The notes: generated from the letters alone by a model not told the origin. A stretch of DNA of 64,000 bases from Tulasnella sp. 424 (GCA_019633425.1 WSUB01000001.1:186001-250000); one strand, 5' to 3'. Positions 1-12,957 are shown, counted from the stretch's first letter. Translations and numbers: made by a program.

Positions 1-2588
1 CAATCTGGCTCTCCTGCAACTTCGGAGGTAGGCCGGTTCCTCTGGTGTGGAACCAAAGACGGGCATCTATGGGAGCTCGATACTTGGACAGGAGAGGTGT
101 CTGCAATCAAGAACGGAGCCCATGGAGCCGCAGTCATCCACATTTTGCGATACAAGAATGCAATGGTTACTATCGACGAGAAGGGGAAGGCTCTGGTCTT
201 TGGGACCCCTAATTCACCGAATACGGCGGGGACAGTCGCTGAAGGACAGGAGACCGACGACCCAGATGGCTGGACGGACGTCGCTGGAGGGCCGACCCTT
301 ATGAATACAGCGCCTCGCATCGTTCGCGTCACGGAGAAGCAAGCTTTTGCCCGTATTCTGTACGGCCAGCTATGGATCTCCACTGGTAGCGGCATCCCCA
401 GTGGCGAAGGACCTACCGGCCCATCGGGTTCTGCGAGCGGGATAAGCGGAGCATCGTCCGGTGGAACTGGTGGACGAGGCCCAATCATCCGTGTCTACGA
501 CGTGTTCTCTATCTCGATGCCTTCGAGAGAGAACTCTGATACAACTTCCTTCTCGTCCAATGGTTCTCTTCCTCCACCGACTGCCTCGTCCCTGGGCAGA
601 GCTGCGACTCTTCTCTCGACCGAAGCTGGAGTTGGTGCCGTGACTTCGGCCACGGTCTTGGTGACAAAGCCTGGATTGGTCTATGTCGGGCATGAAGGTG
701 GATACGTCACCGTTTGGGATGTGTCATCCGTAAACACCACTGCCGGAGCCGACCCAACTGCGTCCACCACCAGTCTTCTCCCTCCAAGGTGCATTCAAAC
801 GCTGAAGGTTGCAACCACGGATATCGTTTGTTTGGAAGGTGTTCACGGGAGACTTTGGGCTGGGTCGCGCAACGGATTCATCAGCGCGTATGATGTGGAG
901 CACCGTCCTTGGATGGCGACAAATATCTGGAAGCACGGCGGATACGTCGGAAGCGAGGTCGAGGGTGATCGGAAGGGTCTGCCTGTGTTGAGGTTACTAG
1001 TGGACTATGCGGATCTTGAGAAGGTTTGTTTTTTCGAGGCGTATAACGAAGTTCCAGCGCCTAAGCTCATCTTTCATCTTTAAATAGAATGAACGCTTGA
1101 CTGTTGTCAGCGTCGGCAGAGATGAGGTGATCCGATTCTGGGATGGGTTCTTAAGTTCAGACTGGATGGGTGAGTCGCCGACCTTCTGGCTTTTGATGCC
1201 TGGAAGTTGAACCGTTCGTCCGGATTATAGATTACGCGCTTGAGAAACGCGAGAAAGAGTTTAGCTCATTCCGGCCTATGAAAGTCCTGGTTTGCACCTG
1301 GAACGTGGACGCTGCGAAGCCGGAAACCTTAAACTCTGTGGATAGCACCGGAGGAGTGGATAATATTGGCTTCCTGGATAACGTTCTTTCATCGGTTGAA
1401 CGTCCGGATATCTTGGTATTTGGATTCCAAGAAGTCATCGACCTGGAATCGAAGAAAATGACCGCAAGTGAGCCAGCAGCTTTTGACGGGTTTACGGGCG
1501 AGTTACTGATAATTTCTTGACCCCCTAGAAACCGTGCTCTTTGGTTCCGATAATGCTCACAAGGTTTCGCGCTCGTACAAACTTTGGTACGATAGGCTCG
1601 TCTACGCAGTTCGCGTAGCTATGCCTCCGGACTGCCCGTATTCGGTGATACACACCGAAAATCTGGTCGGACTCTTTACTTGTATCTTCGTACGGAGCTC
1701 CGAAAAGGAGTCCATGAGAGACATGGCCATCACGACAGTAAAGCGAGGCATGGGGGGCCATTACGGTAACAAGGTGCGTTGTTGAGTCGTTGATTGTTTG
1801 CGCCCCGTGTCTGAACGTCATCCCGTATCCAGGGTGCAATTGTCTCGCGGTTCGTGCTGGATGATTCGTCCTTCTGCTTCATCAACTGCCATCTTGCGGC
1901 CGGTCAGAGCGAGAAGTCTGCCAGAAACTCTGACCTGGCGGCTGTTCTTGAAGAGCGATCCGTTTTCCCCGAAGCTCTCAAGGCGGACCAAGCTGTCGTA
2001 TTCGCTGGTGGAGGAGATGGATCCATGATTCTCGATCATGAATTCGTATTTGTGAGCGTTTCAGTCTACTGTGTGTTCGTGCCAAGCTCACCGCCTTTGA
2101 CACAGTTGAATGGTGATTTGAACTACCGCATCGACCAGCGTCGCGACGCTGTTCTGTCGAGCATTCGTGCTGGCGACCTCCAACACCTACTTGGTCATGA
2201 CCAGCTACTCAAGGAAATGACTACCAATCGCGCATTCCGACTTCGGATCTTCCATGAAGCACCCATTACTTTCCTTCCTACGTACAAATACGACCGACAC
2301 TCTAACGAGTACGACAGTTCCGAAAAGCGAAGGATTCCGGCATGGTGCGACCGAATTCTTTGGAGATGTCGGGATGCTTCGAGAGTGGAAACACTGCATT
2401 ATGGGCGCTACGAAGTCAACGTCTCCGATCACCGCCCGGTCTCGGCTGGTTTCGTGGTTCGACTCAAGAAAGTGGACTATGCTGCTCGAAGCGCTGTAGA
2501 GGCGGAGGTGTCCCGTCAGTGGCTTCAAGAAGAGCGCAAAATGGTGCAACGAAACCGATTGTTTTACGCCGAGATCGGATGGATTTAG
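1..2588 (+). CDS. WD40-repeat inositol polyphosphate 5-phosphatase, 5' end missing
   Basis: The reading frame is open from the first base, so the N-terminus lies outside the window. The first ~1.1 kb encodes beta-propeller-like sequence (LWCGTKDGHLWELDTWTGEV, VYVGHEGGYVTVWDV, VVSVGRDEVIRFWDGF). An intron near 1024-1086 and one near 1170-1230 lead into the catalytic domain. That domain carries the 5-phosphatase signatures CTWNVDAAKP, FGFQEV, GGHYGNK/GAIVSRF, GDLNYRI and PAWCDRILW. These belong to the Mg-dependent family that removes the 5-phosphate of phosphoinositides or inositol phosphates at membranes. The WD40-plus-5-phosphatase order recalls plant FRA3-type enzymes. The protein ends soon after the catalytic domain (YAEIGWI, TAG at 2586) with no CAAX box. 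Function is confident; which phosphoinositide it uses is not visible. Confidence 0.9.
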
Positions 2589-2802
2589 ACGACGCATTTA
2601 TCTATACCTTTTCTACTCTAATTCTCGCCCTTATTCCTCAATTTAGACATGGACTCGTATTTCTGTTCGCATTGTTGCATTTGACATATTGCTTTCAATA
2701 ATCGTTATCCCTTGCATCACCACTAATCTGTCCCTAGGTCGATTTAAGTAGTGTGACGCGAAAGATCTGGGTTGTCGATACTAATTTGTCCATGGAACCG
2801 AA

Positions 2803-5693
2803 TTAGTTTTCCTCTTCCTCCTCCTCATCTCCGTCCGTAGGACGCCCCCACAAACCATCCCAAAGGGTTTGAAGAATGCCTCCCCCTTGCTCGGCTGCTC
2901 CTGCCGCCTGTAGGTAGAGTTAATAAGGGAAGAATTCCTTGCTGAACACAATGTGACCGACCTCCGCCTCATCCTGTTCGTCTTCATCTTCAAATCCGTC
3001 GTCATCCTCGAACCCTCCAGGCATACCTCCCGCTCGCACTGGGGGTTCGAGTTCAGGACCCGCCCCTCCTCCCGCATGGGCAGCGAGGATTCGCTGGAGG
3101 AGCATCCTTTGTACTTCTGGGTCAGCAAGGTCTGCATCTTCGATGTCTCCGGGGAGCACGCCGCCTTGAGCCCGATGTTGTTGCATTGCTCTTTGCACCA
3201 TTTGTCTTGCACGTGCTTGCTGTTCCCTCTGAAAATTCCGTTTCATCTCCTGTCCGAAGTATGCATCATCGTAGTTCGTTACACTGGATGCTGGTGGTAC
3301 GGGGTCGTAGGCGTGCATCGTGGTATGGTTGACCATCGCGGGACTAAAGAAGCCGATAAGCGAACGGTTTTCGGTGATAATTACGTGCCGGAATAGGTCC
3401 AGAGTTGGCCCTTCAGAGAAGAATGCCAATGAACGAGAGAGCAATGTGCGTGGCTTCATCGTCGTGGATTTCGTGCCACCGCCAAGTTGGGAGAGTGGTA
3501 TCTTAGAAATGGTTTTCTGCATCCATTCCACGTGAGTGGGCTGTTTCCAGATAGATACTGAGCGATGCGCATAAAGGTGAGAAAGTAGGTGAATTGTGGA
3601 AGCCGCAGGATCAGATGGACTTAGGGTGGAAGGTTTGGCGTCAAACAGTCTGGAAGGGCAGAGGTTCTTGGGAAATACTCACATCCACCCAGGCTCAATA
3701 CGCATCGAAGGAAGCCCCCTGACTTCGCCGGGCAGAAGTATACCGGCTTTGTCGGCTACCACTGGAACGACTGAAGGGAATGTCAGAACTGCTTCGATCA
3801 GCGCTTCTGTGCTCTTCTCATGAGCCTTAAAAGCATTGTCGTATTAGACAAGTCACCCTTCAAACGTATCAGTAAATTCATAGGTACCTTATCCCCAGTC
3901 TGATTCTCTAAACTCCACATGGCCAATGCCTTGGCGTACGCCATCCCTGGGAGGAACTTTGGATTGAGCCTAGGAGCGCCTTCTCCTGTCGGTTCTTCAT
4001 TGTCAACTTTTTCCCATGTGTCTAAGAACTTGAGCAGCCAGTCGTTCATCCCGGAGCGAGGAGCGAGGTAATCGAGGTGAAGGAGAGCACCATGAGGGTC
4101 TTCAGACGGGTTTAGCGAGTATAGGAGTCGAGCATGTTCAAACGCAGCTCGCATACATCCACGACGCTCGAGTTGACTGGTGGATCGGGTTATTTTGTTA
4201 ATTACGACAGAGGCAGTTCGATGGAAACTGGATCAAAACTTACAGGACTTGGCGGTGCAGTGCCAGGAAGAATGGCCGGTTTTCGATGCGATCAAAATCA
4301 AGTCGACTCAGCCCGGTTGTGATGCTGAATGAAGGCGCAAATGCTCTTTCAAAAGCAAGGATTCCCCGTTCAACCAGCTCTGTGGCGTGGCTGTAATCTG
4401 GGCTCACGCGTTCATGGCAACCGTCAGCATCTGGTCAGAACGCGACGCACCGGAAACACCTCAATCAACTCACCTTCTTGTTGCCTAAAGACTTCGCTGA
4501 GTTGCAGCAGAGTATCAATGTGCCATGGACTTTCTCGCAAGATCTCCGCAAAGGCGTTCGGATCTGTCGCGCATATCTCAGCAAGTGCGTCGGTGATGGA
4601 GGCTTTGTACAGTACACATTACCTCCAACAGCAACAGCGCTCAGGAACCGCAATTCTGCCTTCTTGTAGCTCTGAGAATGCGTAAAGGTCCACCATTTCT
4701 CCTCACGGAAAGTAGTGGATTTCCTCCTCAACAATTCCTCTTCTGGCACGGCCTCCATATCGACGCCACCTTGGTTCGACCTCATAATATGGCTCCAACT
4801 ATCCGGAGGCTTCACAAGGTGGTACCGAGACATGGCAGCGGAGGAGGCATGGGCACCCCGCCGAGAGCCACGGGCACCTTTCTTCGAGGAAGCTTCGGCA
4901 CTGTCGACGACTTTGGATCCAAAGAACCGCCTCATTTCTTCATCGCCATCGAGGTACGTGGGTTCCACACAGAGCAGTTTCCTGGAAGAGTAGCATTTTT
5001 AAGAAATAGGTTTTCAGCAAACCGCAGTGGGGGTCAAAGGTTAGGATAATCACTTACCAGAATTCGCGCTTAGCGGCTGACTGTAGGGTCAGGTTCGCAA
5101 CTTGTTTTAGTTCCGGGTACCTGGAACCAAGCCGCTTAAAAGGATGCAGCTCCTGTTGGGAGGATGCTAGCTTACTTGGTTGACATTTGTTGGAGAATCG
5201 CATCGAAATCGTCAGACCCTTTGGACGGTTCTGATGGAGGTGCGGAGGCTTTCCCCTTCCCCTTCCCCTTTGACTGTACTGCCTTGGGCGTCCCTACACC
5301 ATCTGATGGAGTGGCGGTAACCGGAGCAGCAGAAGGTTTCTTCCTTCGCCTGGACTGAAACGCCACCAAAAAATCGAAGAGTCAGCATTAAGCTTCGCCT
5401 TCGATGTGCTTAAATCTCGCCTTTTTTGATTGAGATTTCTTCTGCTGAGGTTGTTCGGCCTCCTCTTCTTCGCTTTCCTCTGCCGGTTCGTCGTCTTGAT
5501 TGATAGTCAAGGCTGCAAACCCCATCGACAGACTTGCTTTTGATGGCTTCGGAGGTTCTTCGGAGGAGGGGTCTCCCCGGTCGTCAGATTCGCTGTCAGG
5601 TTCTACCGCATCTTTTTTAGTCTTTTCTAGAGCAGCCAAAGCCTCGAGTTCCTCTTGCTCTCTTTGTTGGCGTTTATTAAGTCTGGGAGGCAT
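2803..5693 (-). CDS. RQC1: Rqc1/TCF25 family protein (ribosome quality control)
   Basis: The start is the ATG at 5691-5693, followed by a Lys/Glu-rich N-terminus (MPPRLNKRQQREQEELEALA) and acidic stretches typical of TCF25/Nulp1/Rqc1. The conserved core is visible: VKPPDSWSHIMRSNQGGVDMEAV, WWTFTHSQSYKKAELRFLSAV, and helical segments further on. In yeast, Rqc1 acts with the E3 ligase Ltn1 and Cdc48 on stalled 60S subunits. Several short introns split the gene. A last intron (GTCGGT...CTACAG, ending at 2908, branch-like ATTAACT) joins ...DEQDEAE to a 34-residue terminal exon (2803-2907) ending in acidic EEEEEEN. Without that splice the frame stops at 2920 after EFFPY. The gene diverges from the MTFP1-like gene. 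Confidence 0.85.
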
Positions 5694-5841
5694 TAAGAGA
5701 GGGAGATGTCCAAGGGTGTGAGTGGTTGAGGAAGTCAGGGTCGCCGGATGTGAGTGTTAGTGAAGACACCGTGTTCGGTGCTTTTTATGCCGAACCTTTG
5801 CGCGTTCATCGGCTCATTCTCTCACCACTAACCTCACCAAC
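5694..5841. promoter_or_regulatory. Divergent promoter, RQC1 / MTFP1-like
   Basis: 148 bases separate the two start codons, so both promoters and 5' UTRs must lie here or overlap the neighbouring gene. I see no clear TATA box. This is an inference from layout. Confidence 0.55.
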
Positions 5842-6797
5842 ATGTCAAAGACAGTAACAGAAGAAGTAAAGGCCGAAGTTAAGGAACAAGTGAACTCTAC
5901 AGTCGAGGATGTTCAGAAAGCAGCGGATGATAATTTGGACACTATTGATACCAACGCTCGATACATGGGTAAGACCGGGCCGGGTTGTTCGTTTATTAGC
6001 ACCTTCCAAGTACTCATAGCGTCTCTAATCTTCAGCTTATGGTGCACGCATAAGAACGGCTCTGAGAGCATCTACGCGTTATATTGCCTATACATCTGAT
6101 ATTGGAGAGGCTTTCAGACCGGTTGTTCCGCCATGGCTTGTAACCGGGTACGTCACATGAGCCACTTCGTACGACGAGCTGGGATTGAGAATGAACCTAC
6201 AGCGGCTACGCCATATCATGGCTCTATCTTGGAGTGTGAGCCGCATGTCTTCTCTTCCGCTGGATGTGGAAACCGAATGTTTGTGTAGGGACGTGTCATA
6301 CGAATCGTACAAGGCTTATCGCCAAGGGCCGACTCCCATTGAAGCAGCAAACTTTTCCGAGACCACTCGTATTGGAATGTTGGCTACAAAACGAGCTGTG
6401 TTCCAGAGCATTGCGTCCATGGCCCTACCGGCGTTCACAATCCATACTGTTGTCAAGTGGGTGTTGGTTAATCGTGGCCACATTACGCAATCGCTCTGAC
6501 GAGAGATACCTCCCTAGGCAAGCTGGCAAAGCATTCAAGAACGTGCAGAACCCCAGGTTAAAGAGTAAGCTCTGATACCCCCTGTGCTATTACCGGTCTA
6601 TGTGGTGCTAACTTGATGCACTATGTATCGCAGTTTGGGGCCCAACGTTCATCGGCTTGAGCTGTGTTCCTGCGCTTCCATATCTTTTTGACCACCCTGT
6701 CGAACACCTCACTGACAAGGCATTTGAAGCTTTGGAAGATGCCTACCTGGCTTCAAAGCGACGTCAGGAGGAGCTGAAGGTCAAGAAGGAGTTGTAG
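5842..6797 (+). CDS. MTFP1/MTP18-like mitochondrial fission process protein
   Basis: The ATG is at 5842. The spliced protein runs MSKTVTEEVKAEVKEQVNST, then RYMAYGARIRTALRASTRYI, AYTSDIGEAFRPVVPPWLV, SYESYKAYRQGP, FSETTRIGMLATKRAVFQSI and a closing IWGPTFIGLSCVPALPYLFD...HPVEHL block. The last block matches the WGPT...P...HPID signature of MTFP1 proteins, which sit in the mitochondrial inner membrane and affect fission. Introns were placed near 5968-6034, 6147-6215, 6238-6289, 6456-6517 and 6566-6634. The conserved motifs run in order across these splices. The charged C-terminus ends KVKKEL. Confidence 0.85.
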
Positions 6798-6939
6798 TTT
6801 CTGCCGATGTGATAACAGAGCAGTTCGCCGAATTCCCTAGCGGACCCTTAGATCTCCGGAGTGACAGTGACTCTCGTTTAGACTCTTACCGATTCCAGCT
6901 TGTTTCTCCTTTTTCCTCTTTTTACTTGACTCTAACATA

Positions 6940-8637
6940 ATGGACGGGACTGCGACTTCATCTTCTGGAGCAGCGGGACCATCAGCTCCGAAACCAGCTG
7001 AAACTTCAAAGGATAAGCCACCACAACGGGGACCACCTCCCGGTGAGAAAAAAGTTCTGACAAAAGCGGAGAGAAGAGAGATTCAGGAGGCACAGAGGGC
7101 TGCAAAGGAGGCTGCAAAGGTTCAGACTGCAGCAGGGAAAGGTGGTGCAGGTGGTGGAAAGGGGAAACAGCAGGCTCCGGCGGCGCACAAGAAACCTCAA
7201 GCGGCCAGTGGTCCCTCGAAGTCTCATTCGGAACTCAATCTAGCTGCCAGTCATCATCCAAAATCCACTGCTGCCCCGTCAATCGAGACTGCCAGCACAG
7301 CTGCCCCTCCTCCCGAGACTTTGCTTCGAATCTTTTCCCACTTCGCCTTACCGAGACCTTTGTCATCGCTTGGGACCGGGATCAAGGGAGACATTCACCC
7401 AGTGATGCGGAAGTTAGGTCTTCAATTTGCGGACTTCCGTATAGTGGGTGCCAATGCGAGATGTATAGCCGCTCTGACGGCTTTCAAAACAGTGAGCTCC
7501 TCTAATCCAAACCCCATCTTTCGAGCGACTTAGTAGCCGAGAATGCGCCTTCGTCAGGTTATCCAGGACTACCAAACTCCAGCCGGTACAACGCTTTCCC
7601 GTCATCTTATGACCTACCTTAGTCCCCAAATCAGTTACTTGACAGCGGCTCGACCTCAGTCAATGAGCACTGGTAACGCTATCCGGTATTTGAAGTATGA
7701 GATTAGTATCCTAGGGATTGATTTACCCGAACAGGATGTGGGTCCACCTCCTCCAGATTGTGTAGCCGCTTACGATGAAGCTAATGAGAACTACCCAGGC
7801 CAAGGACTTCCTCTGTGAACGAATCGATACATACATCCGCGAACGTATCATTCTAGCGGATCAAGTAATCCGAACTGCTGCCATGGAGAAGATTCGAGAT
7901 GGCGACACCGTTCTGGTTTATGCGAGGTATGTCGCTACTTCCTACCGTCTTGGAAAAGTCGGCTTGACACGACTCTTCGTTCTAGATCATCTGTCGTAGA
8001 AAAGACTATCCTTGCGGCTTGGGATGCCGGTCGGCGGTTTAATGTGGTAGTCATTGACTCAAGACCGCTTTTAGAAGGTGCGTCCAACTATTTGGTGTCT
8101 GATACGATGTTCTGACCCAGACATATTCTAGGAAAAGCACTCCTCGCCTCACTAACGTCTGCTTCCATTCCCGCAACCTACGCTCTCCTATCGTCTCTTC
8201 CATCTCTTCTACCGACCGTGAAAACGGTTATCCTTGGGGCCCACGCCTTACACGCGAACGGGTCGCTCTACTCGCGTGCTGGCACAGCAATTGTCGCGAT
8301 GATGGCCAAGTCACACCAAGTGCCGGTGATAGTTTGCTGCGAGACGTATAAGTTCTCAGATACCGTCTTATTAGATAGCTTCATGAAAAACGAAATAGGT
8401 AGGTCGATCGCATGTTGCCTCTCGCCTCTCGAACGAACTCTCCCTGACCTCCTAATTTTCGAAGCTCCAAGCTCCACGAACGGGTTGACAGATACTGATA
8501 GAAGCCTACAGGCTCTAAGCCCGTTGTACGATCTCACTCCGCCCACGAATATTACAGCTGTAGTGACAGAAGTAGGCCTGATCCCAGCTACCGCTGTGCC
8601 GACTGTGCTAGCGAGAAGTTTCCAGGGATCAATGTAG
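6940..8637 (+). CDS. GCD2: Translation initiation factor eIF2B subunit delta
   Basis: The ATG is at 6940. The N-terminus is long, charged and low in complexity, with the delta-subunit motif LTKAERREIQEAQRAAKEA. The alpha/beta/delta-type regulatory fold follows: LPRPLSSLGTGIKGDIHPVM, IQDYQTPAGTTLSRHLMTYL, VKTVILGAHALHANGSLYSR, VPVIVCCETYKFSD, and the terminal LYDLTPPTNITAVVTEVGLI plus PATAVPTVL. In yeast, Gcd2 belongs to the eIF2B regulatory subcomplex that senses phosphorylated eIF2 and exchanges its GDP for GTP in the cytosol. Short introns interrupt the gene (for example after 7491, 7926 and 8079). It ends ARSFQGSM, with the stop at 8635, about 260 bases before RAT1. Confidence 0.92.
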
Positions 8638-8896
8638 CCGTCTAGCGCGATACGTAGTTTAAGCATCTTGTGTTAGTCATTGAACATGCCGAGTCAAGTT
8701 TGGTCATCGCCCTTTAAACTTGAGTGGTTTGTGCGATTCGGTTATTCGCTAGGAGTCGCGAGGCGAGTGCTTCGTCGGTGCCGATTCACCGAGGTCGTGG
8801 AAAAGTCCGCGTTGCCTGAAATCCATTCGTTTTTCAACCGCACCCGCAAACTCACAACAACCACCAGATCCCTGTAGCTTTCAACTAGGGGACATC

Positions 8897-11800
8897 ATGG
8901 TACGTAGCACCACTCAAAGTCTGAATATGCGCTTACTGACCCATCTTCATCTTCTCTTATTCAGGGTGTACCCGCACTTTTCCGTTTCCTCCAAAGGAAA
9001 TATCCTAAAATCAGTGAGTTTTTATTGTCGCAAAGCGTACCCCCCTTCTTTTGCTGACGATAGGCACGTACTTTAGTTCTACCTGTAGAGGAAGAAGGTC
9101 CCGATCCAAATTCACTAAGACGCGATCCTGCGACCGGGGACACGATGGTCGACATCACCACACCCAATCCAAATGGAGTGGAGCTCGACAACTTGTATCT
9201 TGACATGAACGGCATCGTTCATCCATGTACTCACCCGGAAGGAAAACCTGCTCCAGAGACTGAAGAGGACATGATGGTGGAGGTCTTTCGCTATACAGAT
9301 AGGGTCGTCAACATAGTTAGACCGCGGAAGCTCCTATTCATGGCGATTGGTAAGCGGTTTCATCTCACTTTGGACAAGTTGATACCGACCAAAATCTTCG
9401 ACGGATAGACGGTGTTGCGCCACGTGCCAAGATGAATCAACAACGTTCACGACGTTTCCGTTCCGTTAGAGATGCTGACGAAGCCGCACGAGAGCTTCAG
9501 GAAGCCATCGTCGCATATGAGGCACTCGGCCACACAGTCAGTGACGACATAAAAAACAAGAAGTCCTGGGATTCCAATGCAATCACCCCCGGTACCCCGT
9601 TCATGGCACTTTTGGCCGCATCTCTCCGGTACTGGGTCGCGCAGAAAATGAATTCGGATCCCGGGTGGAAAGATGTACGTCATTTCGGGAGAAATTTGAC
9701 TTACCGGCGTTTTTCTAACATTTCCCATTCTAGTTGGAAGTAATCATCTCAGATGCGAGCGTTCCAGGTGAAGGAGAACACAAGATCATGGACTGGATTC
9801 GGAGACAGCGAGTTTCACCTGGTTATGACCCTAACACGCAACACGTGATATATGGATTGGTACGTCCATCGCACCTCTGTTACCACTAGCTCCCTGACCA
9901 ACCTTGTTTCATCATAGGATGCCGATTTGATCATGCTAGCACTTGCTACTCACGAGCCCAACTTCCGGGTCCTCCGAGAAGACGTATTTGCGGATTCGAA
10001 GAAGGCTGGTTGTCGGTCCTGCGGACGTCCTGGTCACGTAGCTGCCCAGTGTACGATTGCAATGAAGTACAACTTCGATGGCCTCAAAAATGCACAGCCC
10101 GCCGTTGACACTGCTGAGAACGGATTAACCGGCACCTCCTTATCTGTTGATAAGAAACCGTTCATCTTCCTCGATGTGACTATCCTGCGAGAGTACCTCG
10201 AAGTGGCGCTCAACGTTCCCAACCAACCTTTCCCCTTTGACCTCGAGATGGCCATTGATGACTGGATCTTCCTCATATTCTTTGTCGGAAATGATTTCCT
10301 TCCCCACCTTCCCTCACTCGACATTCGCAAAGGAGGCATAGAGACCCTCCTCAATATCTGGAAAAAGGAGATACTTCGCATGGACGGATATGTTACCAGC
10401 CACGGTCATCTGAATTTGGCTCGAGTCCAAATGATTTTGGAAGGACTCGGACAACAGGAAGCCGAGATATTCAAGAAGCACCATGAAGGTCCGCGTGATA
10501 ACCCATTCCTCTTCGTACACCTCTTATTTCCCTGCTCCATCACGACCTTGTTGTCGTGCTTCCTTCCTTCATCGTCCACCTGGTTACCTCTGAGTAAACC
10601 CTAAACTGAGATTCCTTAATTACTTAGATGACGAACGGCAGAAGCAACGTGAGGCTCAGCAGAAGTTAGCTCGAGAGGCTCGTAACGCCCCATCGATCGT
10701 CCCGACTGTTGCTAGAGCCTCCTCCATCCAACCTGGCCCGGCACCGGCTTCCCTTCCCTCCCTCCCTCATGGCTTACCTCCCAAACCCACCTTCGACATG
10801 TTCGCGAAGCCTGAGTCAGCCCAACCAGCCGTTTCACCAGAGTCAGCAACCGCCAGCACGGCGCCTGCTCCTAACGGAGTTGCTACGGTTGGCGAGACTA
10901 ATCGTGACGTGGTGACAAATCGAGCTGCTATCCGAATGGCTAACATGAGTGCTGCGGAAGCCCTCAAGGCAGAGTTACACGGATTGATGCCTCTTGGCCG
11001 GAATGCCCCTAAAGCAGGTGCCGCTGACAAGAAGGCAGCAATTCCGGCTCCGGCTTCAGCTCCAATGGAAGCTGAGCTTGCTGCTCAGCCAGAAGCGCCT
11101 GAACAGGAACCACCAGCCGCTGATGTTGCCATGCAAGAGGAAGCCCCCACTACCCCGGCTGAGGCAGTATCCTTTATGGAAGCCGCGATAGCCTCGACTC
11201 CAGGTACCACTGATGGGTCTGCCACAGCAGAGACTGCGCAAGACACCGCAGTCGAAGTTTCCCCTCGTGGTGTCAAGCGTAAGGCCGAAGATTTGGATGA
11301 AGACGCAGAGGGAGAAAGCATGGACGAATCAGACGAAGTTGCCGAGGACGCTCCGATTGTGAAAAAGTCCAAGACTGAGGAACACGATGATATCAAGTAA
11401 GCCTATTCTCCCCCCCCCCCCCGCCCATACCACCATGTACTAATGACAACTCGTGCATAGATTGTGGACTCCTGGTTATCAAGAGCGGTACTACAGGAGC
11501 AAATTCGAGTTTGAGTGGACCGACACTGAAGCTAGGAAAAAGTATGTCATTCATTTGCCCGCCTGAACAAGCGACTCATAGCGTCAATCACGCAGAATCA
11601 CGTCTAGCTACATTGAAGGCCTTTGCTGGGTCTTGCATTACTACTACCAAGGGGTAAGTTGACATCTCACAACCAGAAAAGCGCGGAAACTAATGAACCT
11701 GTTACAGGTACCATCCTGGCAATGGTTCTACCCTTCACACTACGCACCATTTGCTGGGGACTTTGAAGATGTGGACAAACTGAGCATCAAGTTCAAAATC

Positions 11801-12957
11801 GGCCAACCGTTCAAGCCATTCGAACAACTTATGGCTGTCTTTCCACCAGCAAGGTAACGCATTACGATTGCTTACTCCAAGCTTTCCGCTAATCTGTGCT
11901 TTATAGTCGGAAACACATTCCAGAGGCGTACCATGACTTAATGACAGACGAGAACTCGCCGATCATTGATTTCTATGCTGAGGATTTTGAGATCGACATG
12001 AACGGGAAAACGCAGTCGTGGCAAGGGATCTCGCTGTTACCATTCATTGATGAGCAGCGTCTCCTGGATGCAATGAAGCCTCGAACATCTCTTTTGTCGA
12101 AGGATGAAGTCCGCCGAAATGCATGGGGTTCAAGTTCGTTGCTCATCTCGGATCAACACCCACTCTATAACTTCCTCTGCGAACTGTATACCAAGCGAAA
12201 GAAAGCGGGGGTGAGTGTCTCTTTTCGATTTGAGTCACGGGAGTACAGACTGACAAGCTTTATTTAGGCGCACCCGATCGATATCCGCCTGAGCAACGGG
12301 TTAGCCGGGACGGTTGTAGCCGACCCTGTTCACGTACCCGGGGCAACCTACGAATCGCCCTTGGCTCGCATAGGACTGCCCGACATTCCAGACAACCGTT
12401 CGATCGCAGTGCTGTACTATTTCCCGAAGCAAGTTACGCCACACCGTTCTGTTTTGCTTCCGGGTGCCCAGCGTCCACCCCGAAGGCTCGACAGATCGGA
12501 TATCGAATTCGTTAAGGCCGGCCGAGAGTACAACCCTAATCATCGCGGTCGAGGAGGAGGGCGAGACAACAGTTATAATAACGCCTCGGCTCTTGGACGA
12601 GGGTCGTATTCTGGAGATCGCAACTCACGATCAGATGGCTCTTATGGTGCTGGCGGATACCAAGAACAGTCTTGGGAACCACGTTACCCGAATAGTCGAG
12701 GTGGCGGAGGCTATTCGGGAGGGTCGTCTTATCCTGATAGAAATGGATCCTACGGCTATGGAAATCGGGGTAGTCAAGGAGGTTATCCTGGCTATGGGAA
12801 CAACAGCAACCGGCCGGCATATGGTTCAAATTACGGTTCGTATGGCACACCCCCGCCGCCAGGACAAGGGCGAGGTGGATACCCATCATATCGCGGTGCA
12901 GCACCAACATACGGTCAAAGTCGAGGACGAGGCGCTGGACGTGGCGGATACTATTGA
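8897..12957 (+). CDS. RAT1: Nuclear 5'-3' exoribonuclease 2 (Rat1/Xrn2)
   Basis: The first coding exon appears to be only the start codon (8897-8899): ATG, then GTACGT...CAG, then GGTGTACCCGC, giving [17 protein letters not shown]. The catalytic XRN core follows with its acidic metal-binding motifs: [54 protein letters not shown] and [16 protein letters not shown] zinc knuckle ([14 protein letters not shown], near 10015) marks Rat1/Xrn2 rather than cytoplasmic Xrn1. [20 protein letters not shown] follows. A central low-complexity Ala/Pro/Glu insert (about 10,700-11,400) precedes the second conserved region ([20 protein letters not shown]). The tail is Gly/Tyr/Arg-rich with RGG repeats. Known role: transcription termination and rRNA/RNA 5'-end processing with Rai1. 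At least seven introns. Confidence 0.95.
11411..11422. repeat. Poly-C run in a RAT1 intron
   Basis: About a dozen consecutive C residues lie in the short intron after ...DDIK. This is a likely length-variable tract. Confidence 0.7.
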
